64,000 nt of DNA from Acidobacteriota bacterium (GTDB taxonomy: Bacteria > Acidobacteriota > UBA6911 > RPQK01 > JAJDTT01): contig JAPPLF010000068.1 of NCBI GenBank assembly GCA_028874215.1, forward strand, positions 68,309 through 132,308, read 5' to 3'. A program made the translations under genes and the position numbers. The notes beneath the pieces were generated by a model that ran no database searches, had not been told where the DNA came from, and worked only from the letters and a program-made list of their open reading frames with translations. The first letter of the stretch is position 1. Each line of letters opens with the position of its first letter. Positions 9,568 to 18,840 of the stretch are shown here, piece after piece.

Positions 9568-11103
9568 ATGTCGACACCCCCCGTGGTCCTTCTGGCCGTC
9601 CTGGATGGTTGGGGATTGCGAGACGGCCGGGAAGGGAATGCCATTGCCCAGGCCCGGCTCCCCACCATGGAGAGGCTCTGCTCGCGCTACGCCTGGACCC
9701 GCCTGGCGGCCAGCGGCGGGCGTGTCGGCCTGCCCCCGGGCCAGATGGGCAACAGCGAAGTCGGCCACTTGAATCTGGGGGCCGGACGGGTTGTCCCGCA
9801 GGATCTGACCCGAATCGATCGAGCCATCCGGACCGGGCGGTTCGACGGCAACTCGAGCCTGCGATCCGTCATGGAAACGGCTCGCCACACGGCGCTCCAC
9901 CTGGTCGGCCTGGTCTCCGACGGAGGTGTGCACAGCCACATCCGGCACCTGCTGGCGTTGCTGCGGCTGGCCGGGAACGAGCATGTCGAGAACGTGTGGA
10001 TCCACGCCATCCTGGACGGGAGGGACGCGAGTCCCACCGCCGGAGTGAAATATCTGGAGCAGTTGCGGGCAGAGACCAGGAGGCTGGGAACCGGAGCCTT
10101 GGCTTCCGTCGGCGGCCGCTACTACGCCATGGATCGCGACAACCGTTGGGAACGGGTGGAGAAGGCCTACCGGTGCATGGTCGAGGGTCGCGGAGGGCGA
10201 GGCTGGCGGAATCCGATTCAGGGTGTAGAGGAGTCCTATCGAAAGGGGGTCTACGATGAGTTCGTGGTCCCGTTTCCGGTTGTGGACTCCCTCGGCCGTC
10301 CGGTGAGTCCCATCGATCCCGATCATGCGGCGATTTTCTTCAACTTCCGTGCCGACCGGGCCCGCCAACTCACGCACGCGCTGACGGAAGACGATTTCCA
10401 GGCCTTTCCCCGGAACCGGGGGCCCATGACACACCTTCTCACCATGACGCGGTATCGTCTCGACTGGTCCCTGCCGGCGGCTTTCCCTTACGTTCCGGTT
10501 CGTCAGACGCTGGCCCAGCTCCTGAGCTCCCATGGCGTTTCCAATCTGCGCCTCGCGGAGACGGAAAAGTACGCCCACGTCACCTATTTCTTCAACGGAG
10601 GAGTGGAGGAGCCTCCGGACGGCGAGACCCGGGTGCTGATCCCATCTCCGAAGGTGGCCACGTACGATCTCCAACCCTGGATGAGCGCCGCCGAGATCAC
10701 CGACCGGCTGCTCGAAGAGCTGGAACACGGCGTCTTTCCCGCCATGGTGGTCAATTTTGCCAACGCCGACATGGTGGGACACACGGGAGACCTGGCGGCG
10801 ACCGTCCAGGCGGTGGAAGCCGTCGACTCCTGCCTGGGCCGAATCTACCGAAAGATCCGGAAAACCGGAGGCGTCATGGCCGTCACGGCAGACCACGGGA
10901 ACGCAGAGTTTATGGTGGACACGAAAACGGGTCAGCCCCACACGGCGCACACCAGTCACCCGGTGCCGTTCATTCTGGTCGATTCTCAGAACCGGACGGC
11001 ATTGAGGCCGGACGGAGCTCTGGAGGATGTCGCCCCCACGCTGCTCGAATATCTGGACTTGCCGAAGCCGAAGGAAATGTCCGGCAGATCCCTGTTGAGA
11101 TAG
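9568..11103 (+). CDS. gpmI: 2,3-bisphosphoglycerate-independent phosphoglycerate mutase
   Basis: This 511-aa Mn-dependent enzyme interconverts 3- and 2-phosphoglycerate. The N terminus LLAVLDGWGLR carries the first metal-binding Asp. The catalytic Ser is in QMGNSEVGHLN. VSDGGVHSH, the Asp/Arg segment HAILDGRDASP, and the C-terminal NFANADMVGHTGD and TADHGNAEFM metal sites are all present. Length matches the GpmI type. It follows eno with a 60-bp gap, a logical lower-glycolysis pair. Confidence 0.97.
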   Translation: MSTPPVVLLAVLDGWGLRDGREGNAIAQARLPTMERLCSRYAWTRLAASGGRVGLPPGQMGNSEVGHLNLGAGRVVPQDLTRIDRAIRTGRFDGNSSLRSVMETARHTALHLVGLVSDGGVHSHIRHLLALLRLAGNEHVENVWIHAILDGRDASPTAGVKYLEQLRAETRRLGTGALASVGGRYYAMDRDNRWERVEKAYRCMVEGRGGRGWRNPIQGVEESYRKGVYDEFVVPFPVVDSLGRPVSPIDPDHAAIFFNFRADRARQLTHALTEDDFQAFPRNRGPMTHLLTMTRYRLDWSLPAAFPYVPVRQTLAQLLSSHGVSNLRLAETEKYAHVTYFFNGGVEEPPDGETRVLIPSPKVATYDLQPWMSAAEITDRLLEELEHGVFPAMVVNFANADMVGHTGDLAATVQAVEAVDSCLGRIYRKIRKTGGVMAVTADHGNAEFMVDTKTGQPHTAHTSHPVPFILVDSQNRTALRPDGALEDVAPTLLEYLDLPKPKEMSGRSLLR

Positions 11104-11117
11104 CTTGGCAGTTCCCC

Positions 11118-12203
11118 ATGGACGTGAGCATCGTCATCCCGACATGGAACGGAATCGCCCTGTTGCGGGAGACTCTGCCCTCGGTGTGCGAGGCCGCCGG
11201 GTTCTACCGCCGCGAGAGCCATTGCCGGATCGAGATCCTGGTCGTGGATGACGGCAGTGAAGACGAGACACGGAAAGTCCTGCCGGCCGAGTTTCCCCAG
11301 GTCCGGCTCATCGAGTCCCCCTCGAATCGCGGATTCGCGCCGGCCTGCAACCTCGGATTCGAGCACGCCCGCTTTCCCCTGGTGGCGCTCTTGAACAACG
11401 ACGTGAAGGTGGAGCCCGATTACCTGCTGCGCCAGATCCCGCATTTTCAGGACCCGGAGGTGATGGCGGTCACGGCCCGGGTTTTCTCCTGGGACGGAGA
11501 CGAGTTCACGGCGGGAGGACGGTTCGGCCGTTTCCGGCGAGGGTTCTGGAGCGTCTATCTGAATTATGACGTCGACCCGCGCAGCGCCCGCGCCGAGCTG
11601 CAGGATCGCCGATGGCTGTCGGCTTATGCCGTCGGCGGTTTCGCTACCTACGACCGCCGGAAGCTCCAGGAGCTGGGAGGCTTCAACACCCTCCTCGCTC
11701 CCTTTCACTGGGAGGACGTCGACCTGTCCTACCGCGGATGGAAGCGTGGTTGGAAGATCCACTACGAACCGGACAGTGTCGCCTATCACCGGATCAGCGC
11801 CACCATCGGCAGCCGGTTCCAGCCTCGAAGGGTCCAGACCGTAGCGGTGCGGAACCGGCTCCTGTTCCATTGGATCAATCTCCATTCCACCGGTTACTGG
11901 ATTCGCCACCTGGTGGGACTTGCAGGCCTCCTGCTGACCCGGTTCATGGTGCTCGATGGCGCCTTTTACCGTTCCTTCCTGGGCGCTCTCTCCCGGATTC
12001 CCGAAGTGAGGAGGATGCGGCGGCGGGAGCGGGACCGTGCGCGGCGATCCGATGTGGAGATCTCCCGGTTATTGAGCGCTTTCTATCGGACCGCGCCGAT
12101 TCGGGTGTATCGGGGCAGCAGCGAGGTCCGGGCGGAGCATCCGGGTCTGGAAAAAGCTCCCGCCGTCGAGGCCGGTTCGTCTCGTCCCGGTTCGATTGTA
12201 TGA
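11118..12203 (+). CDS. Family 2 glycosyltransferase
   Basis: This 361-aa GT-A-type transferase begins MDVSIVIPTWNG. It has the nucleotide-binding VVDDGSEDET segment and a diverged DxD (LLNNDVKVEPDY) that binds metal and nucleotide-sugar. The acceptor-side motif HWEDVDLSYRGWKRGWKI is typical of rhamnosyl- or hexosyltransferases of cell-surface polysaccharides. A hydrophobic stretch near residues 260-280 may anchor it to the membrane. It lies 15 bp after gpmI and begins a surface-polysaccharide block with two more transferases and rfbA/rfbB. Donor and acceptor cannot be read from the sequence. Confidence 0.85.
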   Translation: MDVSIVIPTWNGIALLRETLPSVCEAAGFYRRESHCRIEILVVDDGSEDETRKVLPAEFPQVRLIESPSNRGFAPACNLGFEHARFPLVALLNNDVKVEPDYLLRQIPHFQDPEVMAVTARVFSWDGDEFTAGGRFGRFRRGFWSVYLNYDVDPRSARAELQDRRWLSAYAVGGFATYDRRKLQELGGFNTLLAPFHWEDVDLSYRGWKRGWKIHYEPDSVAYHRISATIGSRFQPRRVQTVAVRNRLLFHWINLHSTGYWIRHLVGLAGLLLTRFMVLDGAFYRSFLGALSRIPEVRRMRRRERDRARRSDVEISRLLSAFYRTAPIRVYRGSSEVRAEHPGLEKAPAVEAGSSRPGSIV

Positions 12204-12259
12204 TCTGAGGATCTGAACTCCATGTCAGGGGGTCAAGTGATCGGGATGGGGCGAGTCTC

Positions 12260-13036
12260 TTGAAAAAGCTCTCCGGCGTCGTCATCAGCTACAACGAGGA
12301 GGAAAAAATCGACGCTGCCCTGAGCAGCCTTCAGGACGTGAGCGACGAGATCGTGGTTGTGGATTCCTTCAGCTCGGACGGGACCGAAGCCATTTGCCGC
12401 CGTTTTACGGATCGATTTCTCCAACGCGCGTGGTCCGGCTACCGCGACCAGAAGCAGTTCGCGACGCATCAAGCCTCTTTCGACTGGATCCTGAGCCTGG
12501 ACGCGGACGAAGTTCTGAGTCCGGAGCTGCAGCGGGAAGTGCTCCATTGGAAGTCCGGTAAGGATGACGGAATCGACGGCTACTACCTGTCCCGCAAGAC
12601 TTTCTTTCTGGGGCGATGGATCGAGCACACGACCTGGTATCCCGATTGGCAGATGAGGCTCTTTCGCCGGTCCGCGGGACGGTGGGAAGGAGGACGGGTC
12701 CATGAGTCGTTCCGGGTCAATGGGTCCACCGGCCGGCTTTCGGGAGATCTGCACCACCACACCTACGCTTCCCTGAGCGAGTATCTGCGGCAGTTGGAGC
12801 GGTTCACCAACCTGGCGGCAGCCGACTATTTCGATGCCGGCGTTCGAGCCGGACCAGCGAAGCTGTTGCTGTACCCCCCTTGGGTATTCTTTCGCAATTA
12901 CGTCCTGCACCGCGGTTTTCAGGACGGCGTTCCCGGGCTGGCCGTGTCTTTCCTCTCTGCCATGTCCACATTCTTCAAGTATCTCAAGCTGTGGGAACTG
13001 GCCGCAGGAGACCCGAAGCGGGCGGGTGACGGATAG
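12260..13036 (+). CDS. Family 2 glycosyltransferase (WaaE/KdtX-like)
   Basis: This 258-aa protein uses a TTG start. It shows SGVVISYNEEEKID, the nucleotide-binding VVVDSFSSDGT, the metal-binding WILSLDADE, and the WQMRLFRRSAGRWEG and VHESF segments shared by lipopolysaccharide-core transferases of the WaaE type. It lacks the C-terminal helices of larger GT2 enzymes. It is followed with essentially no gap by a family 4 transferase. The likely role is addition of a hexose or heptose to a lipid-linked core; the exact sugar is unknown. Confidence 0.82.
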   Translation: MKKLSGVVISYNEEEKIDAALSSLQDVSDEIVVVDSFSSDGTEAICRRFTDRFLQRAWSGYRDQKQFATHQASFDWILSLDADEVLSPELQREVLHWKSGKDDGIDGYYLSRKTFFLGRWIEHTTWYPDWQMRLFRRSAGRWEGGRVHESFRVNGSTGRLSGDLHHHTYASLSEYLRQLERFTNLAAADYFDAGVRAGPAKLLLYPPWVFFRNYVLHRGFQDGVPGLAVSFLSAMSTFFKYLKLWELAAGDPKRAGDG

Positions 13037-13037
13037 C

Positions 13038-14144
13038 GTGAAGCGTCCTTTGCGGATCCTATATGTGGATACCGAGAGTTTCTGGCGGGGAGGCCAGGAG
13101 CAGCTCTTCAGCCTGATGGTGGGAATCCGGAAACGGGGCCACGTTGTGGAGCTGGCGGCGCCGGCCGGGAGCCCGCTGGCGAACCGGGCCCGGGATGCGG
13201 GCATCCCCACCCACAGCTTTACCCAGCGGAGTGAGCTGAGCCTTGCCGCGGCTTGGAAGCTGACACGGATCATGGGATCCGGGACGGTGGACCTGCTCCA
13301 CTACAATACGCCCCGTCCGGTGCTGGCCGGCAAACTGGCGGCTCTGATCTCCAGAGTCTCCGTTCTGGTCGCTTCCCGCCGGGTCAATTTTCCGTTGCGC
13401 TCCGGGTTCAGCCGCATCAAGTACAACCGGCTCCTCGACCGGGTCGTCACCGTCTCCGGGAGCATTCAGCGGACGCTGGTTCAAAACGGCGTCCGGCCCG
13501 AGCGGGTCTCGGTCGTTTACGAGGGGGTGGACCTGCGGTCCGTGGACAGGCTCCCACACACGTCGGTGTTGCCGCCGCGAACGGGTCTCGTCGTCGGGGT
13601 CGTCGCCCACCTGAGTCCCGAGAAGGGGCACGTGACGGTGCTGAAGGCCGCGGCTCGGTTGCGGGAGAGGTTTCCCGGCGTCACGTATGTCTTTGTCGGC
13701 GGCGGGGAGCGCAGGCAGATGCTGGAGGAGCGGGCTCGCGCCCTGAACGTCGCGGACCGGGTCCTGTTCACCGGCTTTCGGAAAGACAGCGACGCGATGA
13801 TGCGGGAATTCGACGTCTTCTGTCTGGCATCACTGTCCGAAGGGCTCAGCTCCGCGATTCTCGCCGCAATGGCCCGTCCGCTGCCCGTCGTGGCCACTCG
13901 CGTCGGCGGGATTCCCGAGCTGGTGGTGGATGGAAGCACGGGTCTGCTGGTCCCCCCGGGCCGGCCGGACAAGTTGGCCGAGGCGCTGGCCAAGGTGCTG
14001 TCGTCCGCCTCGTTGAGACGGCGAATGAGGGAAGCCGGGCGTCAGCGGGTGGCCGGGTATTTCACCCTGGAACGGAAGCTGGATGAGACCGAGCGGCTCT
14101 ATCTGGAACTGGCGAAGTCGCGGCGGCCGGGACGCTTGAGTTGA
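13038..14144 (+). CDS. Family 4 glycosyltransferase
   Basis: This 368-aa GT-B enzyme begins near KRPLRILYVDTESFWRGGQE. The C-terminal half carries the GT4 donor-binding features: GVVAHLSPEKGH, VFVGGGERRQML, and EGLSSAILAAMARPLPVVAT, whose Glu contacts the sugar nucleotide. I use the GTG at 13038, just after the preceding stop; a GTG at 13026 is also possible and would overlap the upstream gene. The long upstream extension lacks conserved sequence. It is the third transferase of the polysaccharide block and probably acts on a lipid-linked intermediate in the cytoplasm. Confidence 0.85.
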   Translation: MKRPLRILYVDTESFWRGGQEQLFSLMVGIRKRGHVVELAAPAGSPLANRARDAGIPTHSFTQRSELSLAAAWKLTRIMGSGTVDLLHYNTPRPVLAGKLAALISRVSVLVASRRVNFPLRSGFSRIKYNRLLDRVVTVSGSIQRTLVQNGVRPERVSVVYEGVDLRSVDRLPHTSVLPPRTGLVVGVVAHLSPEKGHVTVLKAAARLRERFPGVTYVFVGGGERRQMLEERARALNVADRVLFTGFRKDSDAMMREFDVFCLASLSEGLSSAILAAMARPLPVVATRVGGIPELVVDGSTGLLVPPGRPDKLAEALAKVLSSASLRRRMREAGRQRVAGYFTLERKLDETERLYLELAKSRRPGRLS

Positions 14145-14203
14145 CAGGCCGCGGAAAAGTTCCCGCGCGGCAGGGCAGTCCGCCGCGGCGCGGGTGCGGC
14201 CGT

Positions 14204-14238
14204 ATGCCGTGACGGCATTTGGCGCGGGCTGGTAAGAT
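14204..14238 (+). promoter_or_regulatory. Palindrome and -10-like element upstream of rfbA
   Basis: ATGCCGT-G-ACGGCAT (14204-14218) is a perfect 7-bp inverted repeat. TAAGAT at 14233-14238 resembles a -10 box, which places the palindrome over the -35 region. It may be an operator for the dTDP-sugar genes. The -35 match is poor. Confidence 0.3.
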
Positions 14239-14258
14239 GAGCCGGGATTTGGAAGGCC

Positions 14259-15017
14259 ATGAAAGGAGTCATTCTCGCAGGTGGACTCGGCACCAGGTTG
14301 TGGCCCCTGACCAAGGTGACCAACAAGCACCTGTTGCCGGTCTACGACAAGCCCATGATCTACTACCCGCTGGAAATGCTGGTCGAAGCCGGCATCGACG
14401 AGATCATGCTGGTGACGGGAGGCAACAATGCGGGTGACTTTCTCCGCCTGCTGGGCAGCGGCCAGGAGTTCGGTCTCAGACAGATCCACTTCGGCTACCA
14501 GGAGGGAGAAGGGGGGATCGCGGATGCGCTCTCTCTGGCCCGGCATTTCGCCGGGAACGACCTGATCTGCGTCGTGCTGGGCGACAACATTCTGGAAAAA
14601 TCCATCGCGCCCTTCGTGCGAAGCTTTCTCCGGCAGGGCCGGGGCGCCAAGATCCTCTTGAAGAAAGTGCCCGATCCCCAACGTTTCGGAGTGCCGGAGT
14701 TGAACGGCGACCGGGTCGTACGCATCACCGAGAAGCCGTCCAGGCCCGCCTCTCCGTATGCGGTGACGGGAGTGTACATGTACGACTGCCGGGTCTTCGA
14801 CATCATTGACACCCTCTCGCCTTCCGACCGGGGAGAGCTGGAGATTACGGACGTCAACAACCGGTACATCGAGTCGAACGAGCTGACCTGCAATGTCATC
14901 GACGGCTGGTGGACGGACGCGGGAACCATCGAGTCCCTGATGCGCGCCGCGAACCTGGTGGCGGAGGATGCAGGAGCACCTGCGCCCCTTGAAGTCGAGC
15001 TGCTCGCCAATCCTTGA
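14259..15017 (+). CDS. rfbA: Glucose-1-phosphate thymidylyltransferase
   Basis: This 252-aa enzyme makes dTDP-glucose from dTTP and glucose-1-phosphate. MKGVILAGGLGTRLWPLT is the nucleotide-binding signature. TNKHLLPVYDKPMIYYPLE, the metal-binding VVLGDNI and GVYMYDCRVF follow as in RmlA. It is about 40 residues shorter than the classical RmlA and matches the short-form family, which lacks the C-terminal allosteric helices. It precedes rfbB. No rfbC or rfbD is in the window, so the final sugar (rhamnose or another deoxysugar) is unknown. Confidence 0.9.
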   Translation: MKGVILAGGLGTRLWPLTKVTNKHLLPVYDKPMIYYPLEMLVEAGIDEIMLVTGGNNAGDFLRLLGSGQEFGLRQIHFGYQEGEGGIADALSLARHFAGNDLICVVLGDNILEKSIAPFVRSFLRQGRGAKILLKKVPDPQRFGVPELNGDRVVRITEKPSRPASPYAVTGVYMYDCRVFDIIDTLSPSDRGELEITDVNNRYIESNELTCNVIDGWWTDAGTIESLMRAANLVAEDAGAPAPLEVELLANP

Positions 15018-15117
15018 CATCCCGTGCGGCACTCCCGTATGAACCCCCGGGAAACGTGGGCCGGCGCCGGGACCGGAAACACGATCGGGATTCGGTTTTC
15101 TTGAGTGGTGGCTTCAG

Positions 15118-16143
15118 ATGAAATTGTTGGTCACCGGTGGAGCAGGCTTCATCGGCTCGAATTTCATCCGCCACATTCTGAGCCGCCGCGGCTTTCAAGT
15201 CGTCAATTTGGATCTCCTCACCTACGCCGGGAATCTCCAGAACCTGGCCGGTCTGGGGGCCGGCGACGACTACCGCTTCATCCGGGGCGACATTGCCTCC
15301 AGGCGGCAGGTGGCCGGCGCTCTGGATCCCGGAATCGACGCCATTGTCCATTTCGCCGCCGAGAGCCACGTGGACCGGAGCATTCTGGATGCTTCCGCGT
15401 TTGTCTGCACCAACGTTCTGGGTACCCAGAACCTGTTGGAGGCGGCGCGCCGCAACGGGGTCTCCCGTTTCATCCACGTGTCCACCGATGAGGTTTACGG
15501 TTCGCTGTCCGGCAGCGGACAGTTCACCGAGGATTCTCCGCTGGCTCCCAACAGTCCCTATGCCGCCAGCAAAGCGGCCGCCGACCTGCTGGCCAGGGCC
15601 TACCACCGCACTTACGGCCTGGGCGTGGTTACGACCCGTTGCGGGAACAATTACGGTCCCTATCAATTTCCGGAGAAGCTGATTCCGCTGATGGTCTCCA
15701 ACGCGCTGGACGATGAACCGCTCCCCTTGTACGGAGACGGTCTGTATACCCGGGACTGGATCCATGTCCTGGACCATTGCCGCGCCCTGGAGGCGATACT
15801 GCTCGCGGGCCGGGAGGGGGCGGTCTACAACATCGGAGCCCACGGGGAACGGACCAACCTGGAAGTGGCGCGCCGAATCCTTGGTATCCTGGGAAAGTCT
15901 GAAGACCTGATTTCCTTCGTGGCCGACCGGCCGGCGCACGACCGGAGATACGCCGTGGACAGCAGTCGTCTGCGGCTGGAGTTGGGATGGTCTCCGCGGA
16001 TTTCCTTCGAGGAAGGGTTGGACGAGACGGTGCGGTGGTACCGCGATCATCCCCAATGGGTGGACGGGGTTCGAAGCGGCGATTACCGGCGCTACTACCG
16101 CCTGGTCTACGGGAACCGGGACCGGACCCTGTCCAGCCTTTAG
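15118..16143 (+). CDS. rfbB: dTDP-glucose 4,6-dehydratase
   Basis: This 341-aa extended SDR enzyme converts dTDP-glucose to dTDP-4-keto-6-deoxyglucose. The NAD-binding VTGGAGFIGSNF opens the protein. HFAAESHVDRSI, the catalytic region STDEVYGSL and YAASKAAADLL (Tyr/Lys pair) and the substrate loop RCGNNYGPYQFPEKLIP are the RmlB hallmarks. It follows rfbA after 100 bp. With rfbA it supplies a deoxysugar donor to the neighbouring transferases; that link is inferred from position. Confidence 0.94.
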   Translation: MKLLVTGGAGFIGSNFIRHILSRRGFQVVNLDLLTYAGNLQNLAGLGAGDDYRFIRGDIASRRQVAGALDPGIDAIVHFAAESHVDRSILDASAFVCTNVLGTQNLLEAARRNGVSRFIHVSTDEVYGSLSGSGQFTEDSPLAPNSPYAASKAAADLLARAYHRTYGLGVVTTRCGNNYGPYQFPEKLIPLMVSNALDDEPLPLYGDGLYTRDWIHVLDHCRALEAILLAGREGAVYNIGAHGERTNLEVARRILGILGKSEDLISFVADRPAHDRRYAVDSSRLRLELGWSPRISFEEGLDETVRWYRDHPQWVDGVRSGDYRRYYRLVYGNRDRTLSSL

Positions 16144-16199
16144 GGGTCTGCCCTTGAAGACGTGCTGCGGACTGCCGGGTTCGCACTGTTGGAGGAGTC

Positions 16200-16649
16200 G
16201 TGAACCGCGGTTCGGTGACCAGAAACAAGAAAGCCTTCCACAACTATGAGATCCGGGAGAGGTACCAGGCCGGAATGGTGCTGCTGGGGACCGAGATCAA
16301 GGCGATCCGCGACCATCAGGTCAGCCTTGCCGACAGTTATGCCAGGATCAGGGATGGCGAGGTCTGGTTGGAGAATTGCCACATCGGACCCTACCGTCAC
16401 GGCAATTTGGCCAATCACGAACCCTTGAGGCCCCGGAAGCTGTTGCTGCACCGAAGAGAGATCAACCGGTTGACGGGCGCCGTCGCCCACAAGGGTTTCA
16501 CCCTGGTCCCGCTGGCGCTCTATTTTGAAAAGGGAAGGGCCAAGCTCGAGCTGGGGGTCGCTCGAGGAAAACGTCTCTACGACAAACGGGAGGCGGCCCG
16601 GCGCCGCGCCGTCGACCGGGACATGGCACAGGAGTTGAAACGTCGATGA
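16200..16649 (+). CDS. smpB: SsrA-binding protein SmpB
   Basis: This 149-aa RNA-binding protein delivers tmRNA to stalled ribosomes for trans-translation. The GTG start has GGAGGAG 5 bp upstream. NKKAFHNYEI, GMVLLGTEIKAIRDHQVSL and the basic tail DKREAARRRAVDRDMAQELKRR match the family; the Gly-Thr-Glu-(Ile/Val)-Lys segment is its signature. Its stop overlaps the pepA start (ATGA). The tmRNA gene itself was not seen in the window. Confidence 0.96.
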   Translation: MNRGSVTRNKKAFHNYEIRERYQAGMVLLGTEIKAIRDHQVSLADSYARIRDGEVWLENCHIGPYRHGNLANHEPLRPRKLLLHRREINRLTGAVAHKGFTLVPLALYFEKGRAKLELGVARGKRLYDKREAARRRAVDRDMAQELKRR

Positions 16650-18136
16650 GCATGGAACTTGGAGTGGTCGATTCGAGTTGGTATCGCCTGGAGTGCGATG
16701 CCGTGGTGCTGATACTCCATCGCGAGGAGGAGTCCGGCCGGCTGAACCAGTCGGCGGATGAACGCATGGATGGTCTGCTGGCGCAGTTGACCGCCAGTGG
16801 AGAGTGGACGGGGGCCGATGGTGACATCCTGGTGATTCACCGGCCCGCGGACATCTCGGCGAGCCGCCTGGTTCTTCTGGGAGCGGGACGCCGCGGCGAT
16901 TGCGACGGCGCCCGGCTCCGCGACCGCATGGTTCAAGTGGTGCGCAAATTTCGGGGCTCCGACGTCGAATCCATCGCCGTCGCAGGCTGGGATGCATCGG
17001 AGTCCGCCCTCTCGATCCAGGCGTGTGCCGAGGGACTGGTCATCGGGAGCTACGGACCGGACGAATACAAGACCCGGGACCGAAGCCGGACCAAGATCGG
17101 CCAGGCGCTTTTCTGCTCCGGTGATCCAGCGCGCAAGACTGAGTTGCTGGACGCCTTGAACCGCGGGCAGGTGCTTGGCGAGGCCACGAATCTGGCCCGT
17201 TCCCTGGTCAACCAGCCCGGGAATCGGATCAATCCGGCGCGGCTGGCGGAGGAAGCGCGCTCGATCGCCGAGAAGTCGGGTCTGCAGATCGAGATCCTGG
17301 ACGAGCCGGCCATGGAGGAGGAGGGCATGGGGGCGCTCCTGGCCGTGGCCAGGGGGAGTGACGAGCCGGCCAGAATGATCGTCCTCAAGCATTTCGGCGC
17401 CGAGGACGCCGCCGCGCCGCCGGTGGTCCTGATCGGCAAGGGGGTGACCTTCGACAGCGGGGGGCTCTCCCTGAAGACCTCCCAGGGAATGGAGGAGATG
17501 AAGGCGGACAAGGCGGGAGCCTGCGCCGTGCTCGCCGCCATGAAGGCCGTCTCCCGGTTGCGGTTGCGCAAGAACGTGGTGGGCATCCTGCCGGCCGTCG
17601 AGAATATGCCCGGCGGACGGGCACAGCGCCCCGGCGACGTGGTCCGTTCCATGTCGGGAAAGACCATCGAGGTTCTCAACACGGATGCGGAGGGCCGGCT
17701 GATTCTGGCCGATGCCATGCACTATGCCCGACGTTTGAATCCGGCCTGCATGGTGGACATCGCCACGCTCACCGGCGCCTGCGTCATCGCCCTGGGACAT
17801 GTCCGGGCCGGCCTGTTTTCCAATGATGACCGGCTGGCGGAGTGCTTTTTCCAGGCCTCGGACAAGGCCGGGGAGAAGTTCTGGCGGCTGCCCCTCGACG
17901 ACGAGTACCGCGCGCTCCTGGACAGTCATATTGCCGACATCAAAAACGTGGGCAAGCGGGCGGCCGGCGCCGTCACGGCGGCCAAGTTCCTCCAGGAGTT
18001 CGTAGGCGATACGCCCTGGTGCCACATCGACATAGCCGGTGTCGACATGTTTCAGGAGGGTGGCGCCAACAAGGGTCCCACCGGCTTCGGAGTGCGGACC
18101 ATGGTTGAGCTGGCGTCACTCCACCCGGATTCATGA
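16646..18136 (+). CDS. pepA: Leucyl aminopeptidase (M17 family, PepA)
   Basis: This 496-aa cytoplasmic di-metal aminopeptidase removes N-terminal residues from peptides. The N-terminal macro-like domain (about 1-170) is diverged. The catalytic C-terminal half has LIGKGVTFDSGGLSLK, MKADKAGACAVL and the signature NTDAEGRLILADAMHYA, which hold the metal ligands and the bicarbonate-binding Arg. Length is normal. It is coupled to smpB by a 4-bp overlap. In some bacteria PepA also binds DNA; nothing here shows that. Confidence 0.95.
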   Translation: MSMELGVVDSSWYRLECDAVVLILHREEESGRLNQSADERMDGLLAQLTASGEWTGADGDILVIHRPADISASRLVLLGAGRRGDCDGARLRDRMVQVVRKFRGSDVESIAVAGWDASESALSIQACAEGLVIGSYGPDEYKTRDRSRTKIGQALFCSGDPARKTELLDALNRGQVLGEATNLARSLVNQPGNRINPARLAEEARSIAEKSGLQIEILDEPAMEEEGMGALLAVARGSDEPARMIVLKHFGAEDAAAPPVVLIGKGVTFDSGGLSLKTSQGMEEMKADKAGACAVLAAMKAVSRLRLRKNVVGILPAVENMPGGRAQRPGDVVRSMSGKTIEVLNTDAEGRLILADAMHYARRLNPACMVDIATLTGACVIALGHVRAGLFSNDDRLAECFFQASDKAGEKFWRLPLDDEYRALLDSHIADIKNVGKRAAGAVTAAKFLQEFVGDTPWCHIDIAGVDMFQEGGANKGPTGFGVRTMVELASLHPDS

Positions 18137-18194
18137 AACCTCAGATGCTGGCCGTTCGCCATCTCGCGGGATTGGCCCGAGTCCGGGGAAGTCG

Positions 18195-18839
18195 GTGAGG
18201 ACGGCTCTCCGGTTTGCCGCTCTGGCGCGAAAGAAAGAGCTCTTCGAGGCCGGGAGTTCGGATTTCCACGAACTGCTCCGGCAGCGGATTCTACCCGGAT
18301 TGGTGGAGTTCGAGGCCTTCCGGGGTGGATTGGCGGAGCCGGTCGTCAGCGGTGGATTCCGGTTTTTGTTGCAGGTGGCTCGCGGCGGGAGAGGTCCCGA
18401 TCTCGAAGGTCTGATTGCCTTGCGCGACGCCGTCATCCCCGGGACGAAGGCAGGACTGCGCCTGGTCCCCGCCAAGCCTTTGTTTCCCGCTCACGCACCG
18501 CTCGAACCGGGGGCGGTGGGGCCGGCCCTGGACCGGTTCTTCGAGTGGACCTCCAGTCCGGGCTTCGCCGAGATGCACGTCGTGCAGCAGGTCACGGTGA
18601 CCCAGGTCCGTCTCCACGAAATCTATCCGTTCGGGGAAGGGACGGAGGTCTCAGTCTCACTGCTCGCCCACTGGTTTCTGCTGGCACAGGGCTATCTCCT
18701 GCCCGCCTACAGGTTTGCGGACGCCGGCGAGTTCGCCCGGGCGCTCGAGGCCGGTTTGGAATTCAGGACGGAAGATCTGGTGAATCTGAATCTTCAGGCC
18801 CTGGGACGGGCCTACAATCTGGGACTTGAGAACTCCTGA
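18195..18839 (+). CDS. Fic-fold-like protein with a degenerate active site
   Basis: I start this 214-aa protein at the GTG at 18195, preceded by GGGGAAG. The C-terminal half resembles a Fic/DOC domain: a PGAVGPALDRFFEW segment, a helix with Val/Gln/His, then LHEIYPFGEGTEVSVSLLAHWFLLAQGYLLP. In an active Fic protein the central motif reads HPFxDGNGRxxR. Here the catalytic His is Tyr144 and the NGR phosphate-binding residues are Thr-Glu-Val, so AMPylation should be impossible by the usual chemistry. The first 100 residues are unrecognised. It follows pepA by 58 bp and converges on hfq. The Fic assignment is by eye and could be wrong. Confidence 0.5.
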   Translation: MRTALRFAALARKKELFEAGSSDFHELLRQRILPGLVEFEAFRGGLAEPVVSGGFRFLLQVARGGRGPDLEGLIALRDAVIPGTKAGLRLVPAKPLFPAHAPLEPGAVGPALDRFFEWTSSPGFAEMHVVQQVTVTQVRLHEIYPFGEGTEVSVSLLAHWFLLAQGYLLPAYRFADAGEFARALEAGLEFRTEDLVNLNLQALGRAYNLGLENS

Positions 18840-18840
18840 C

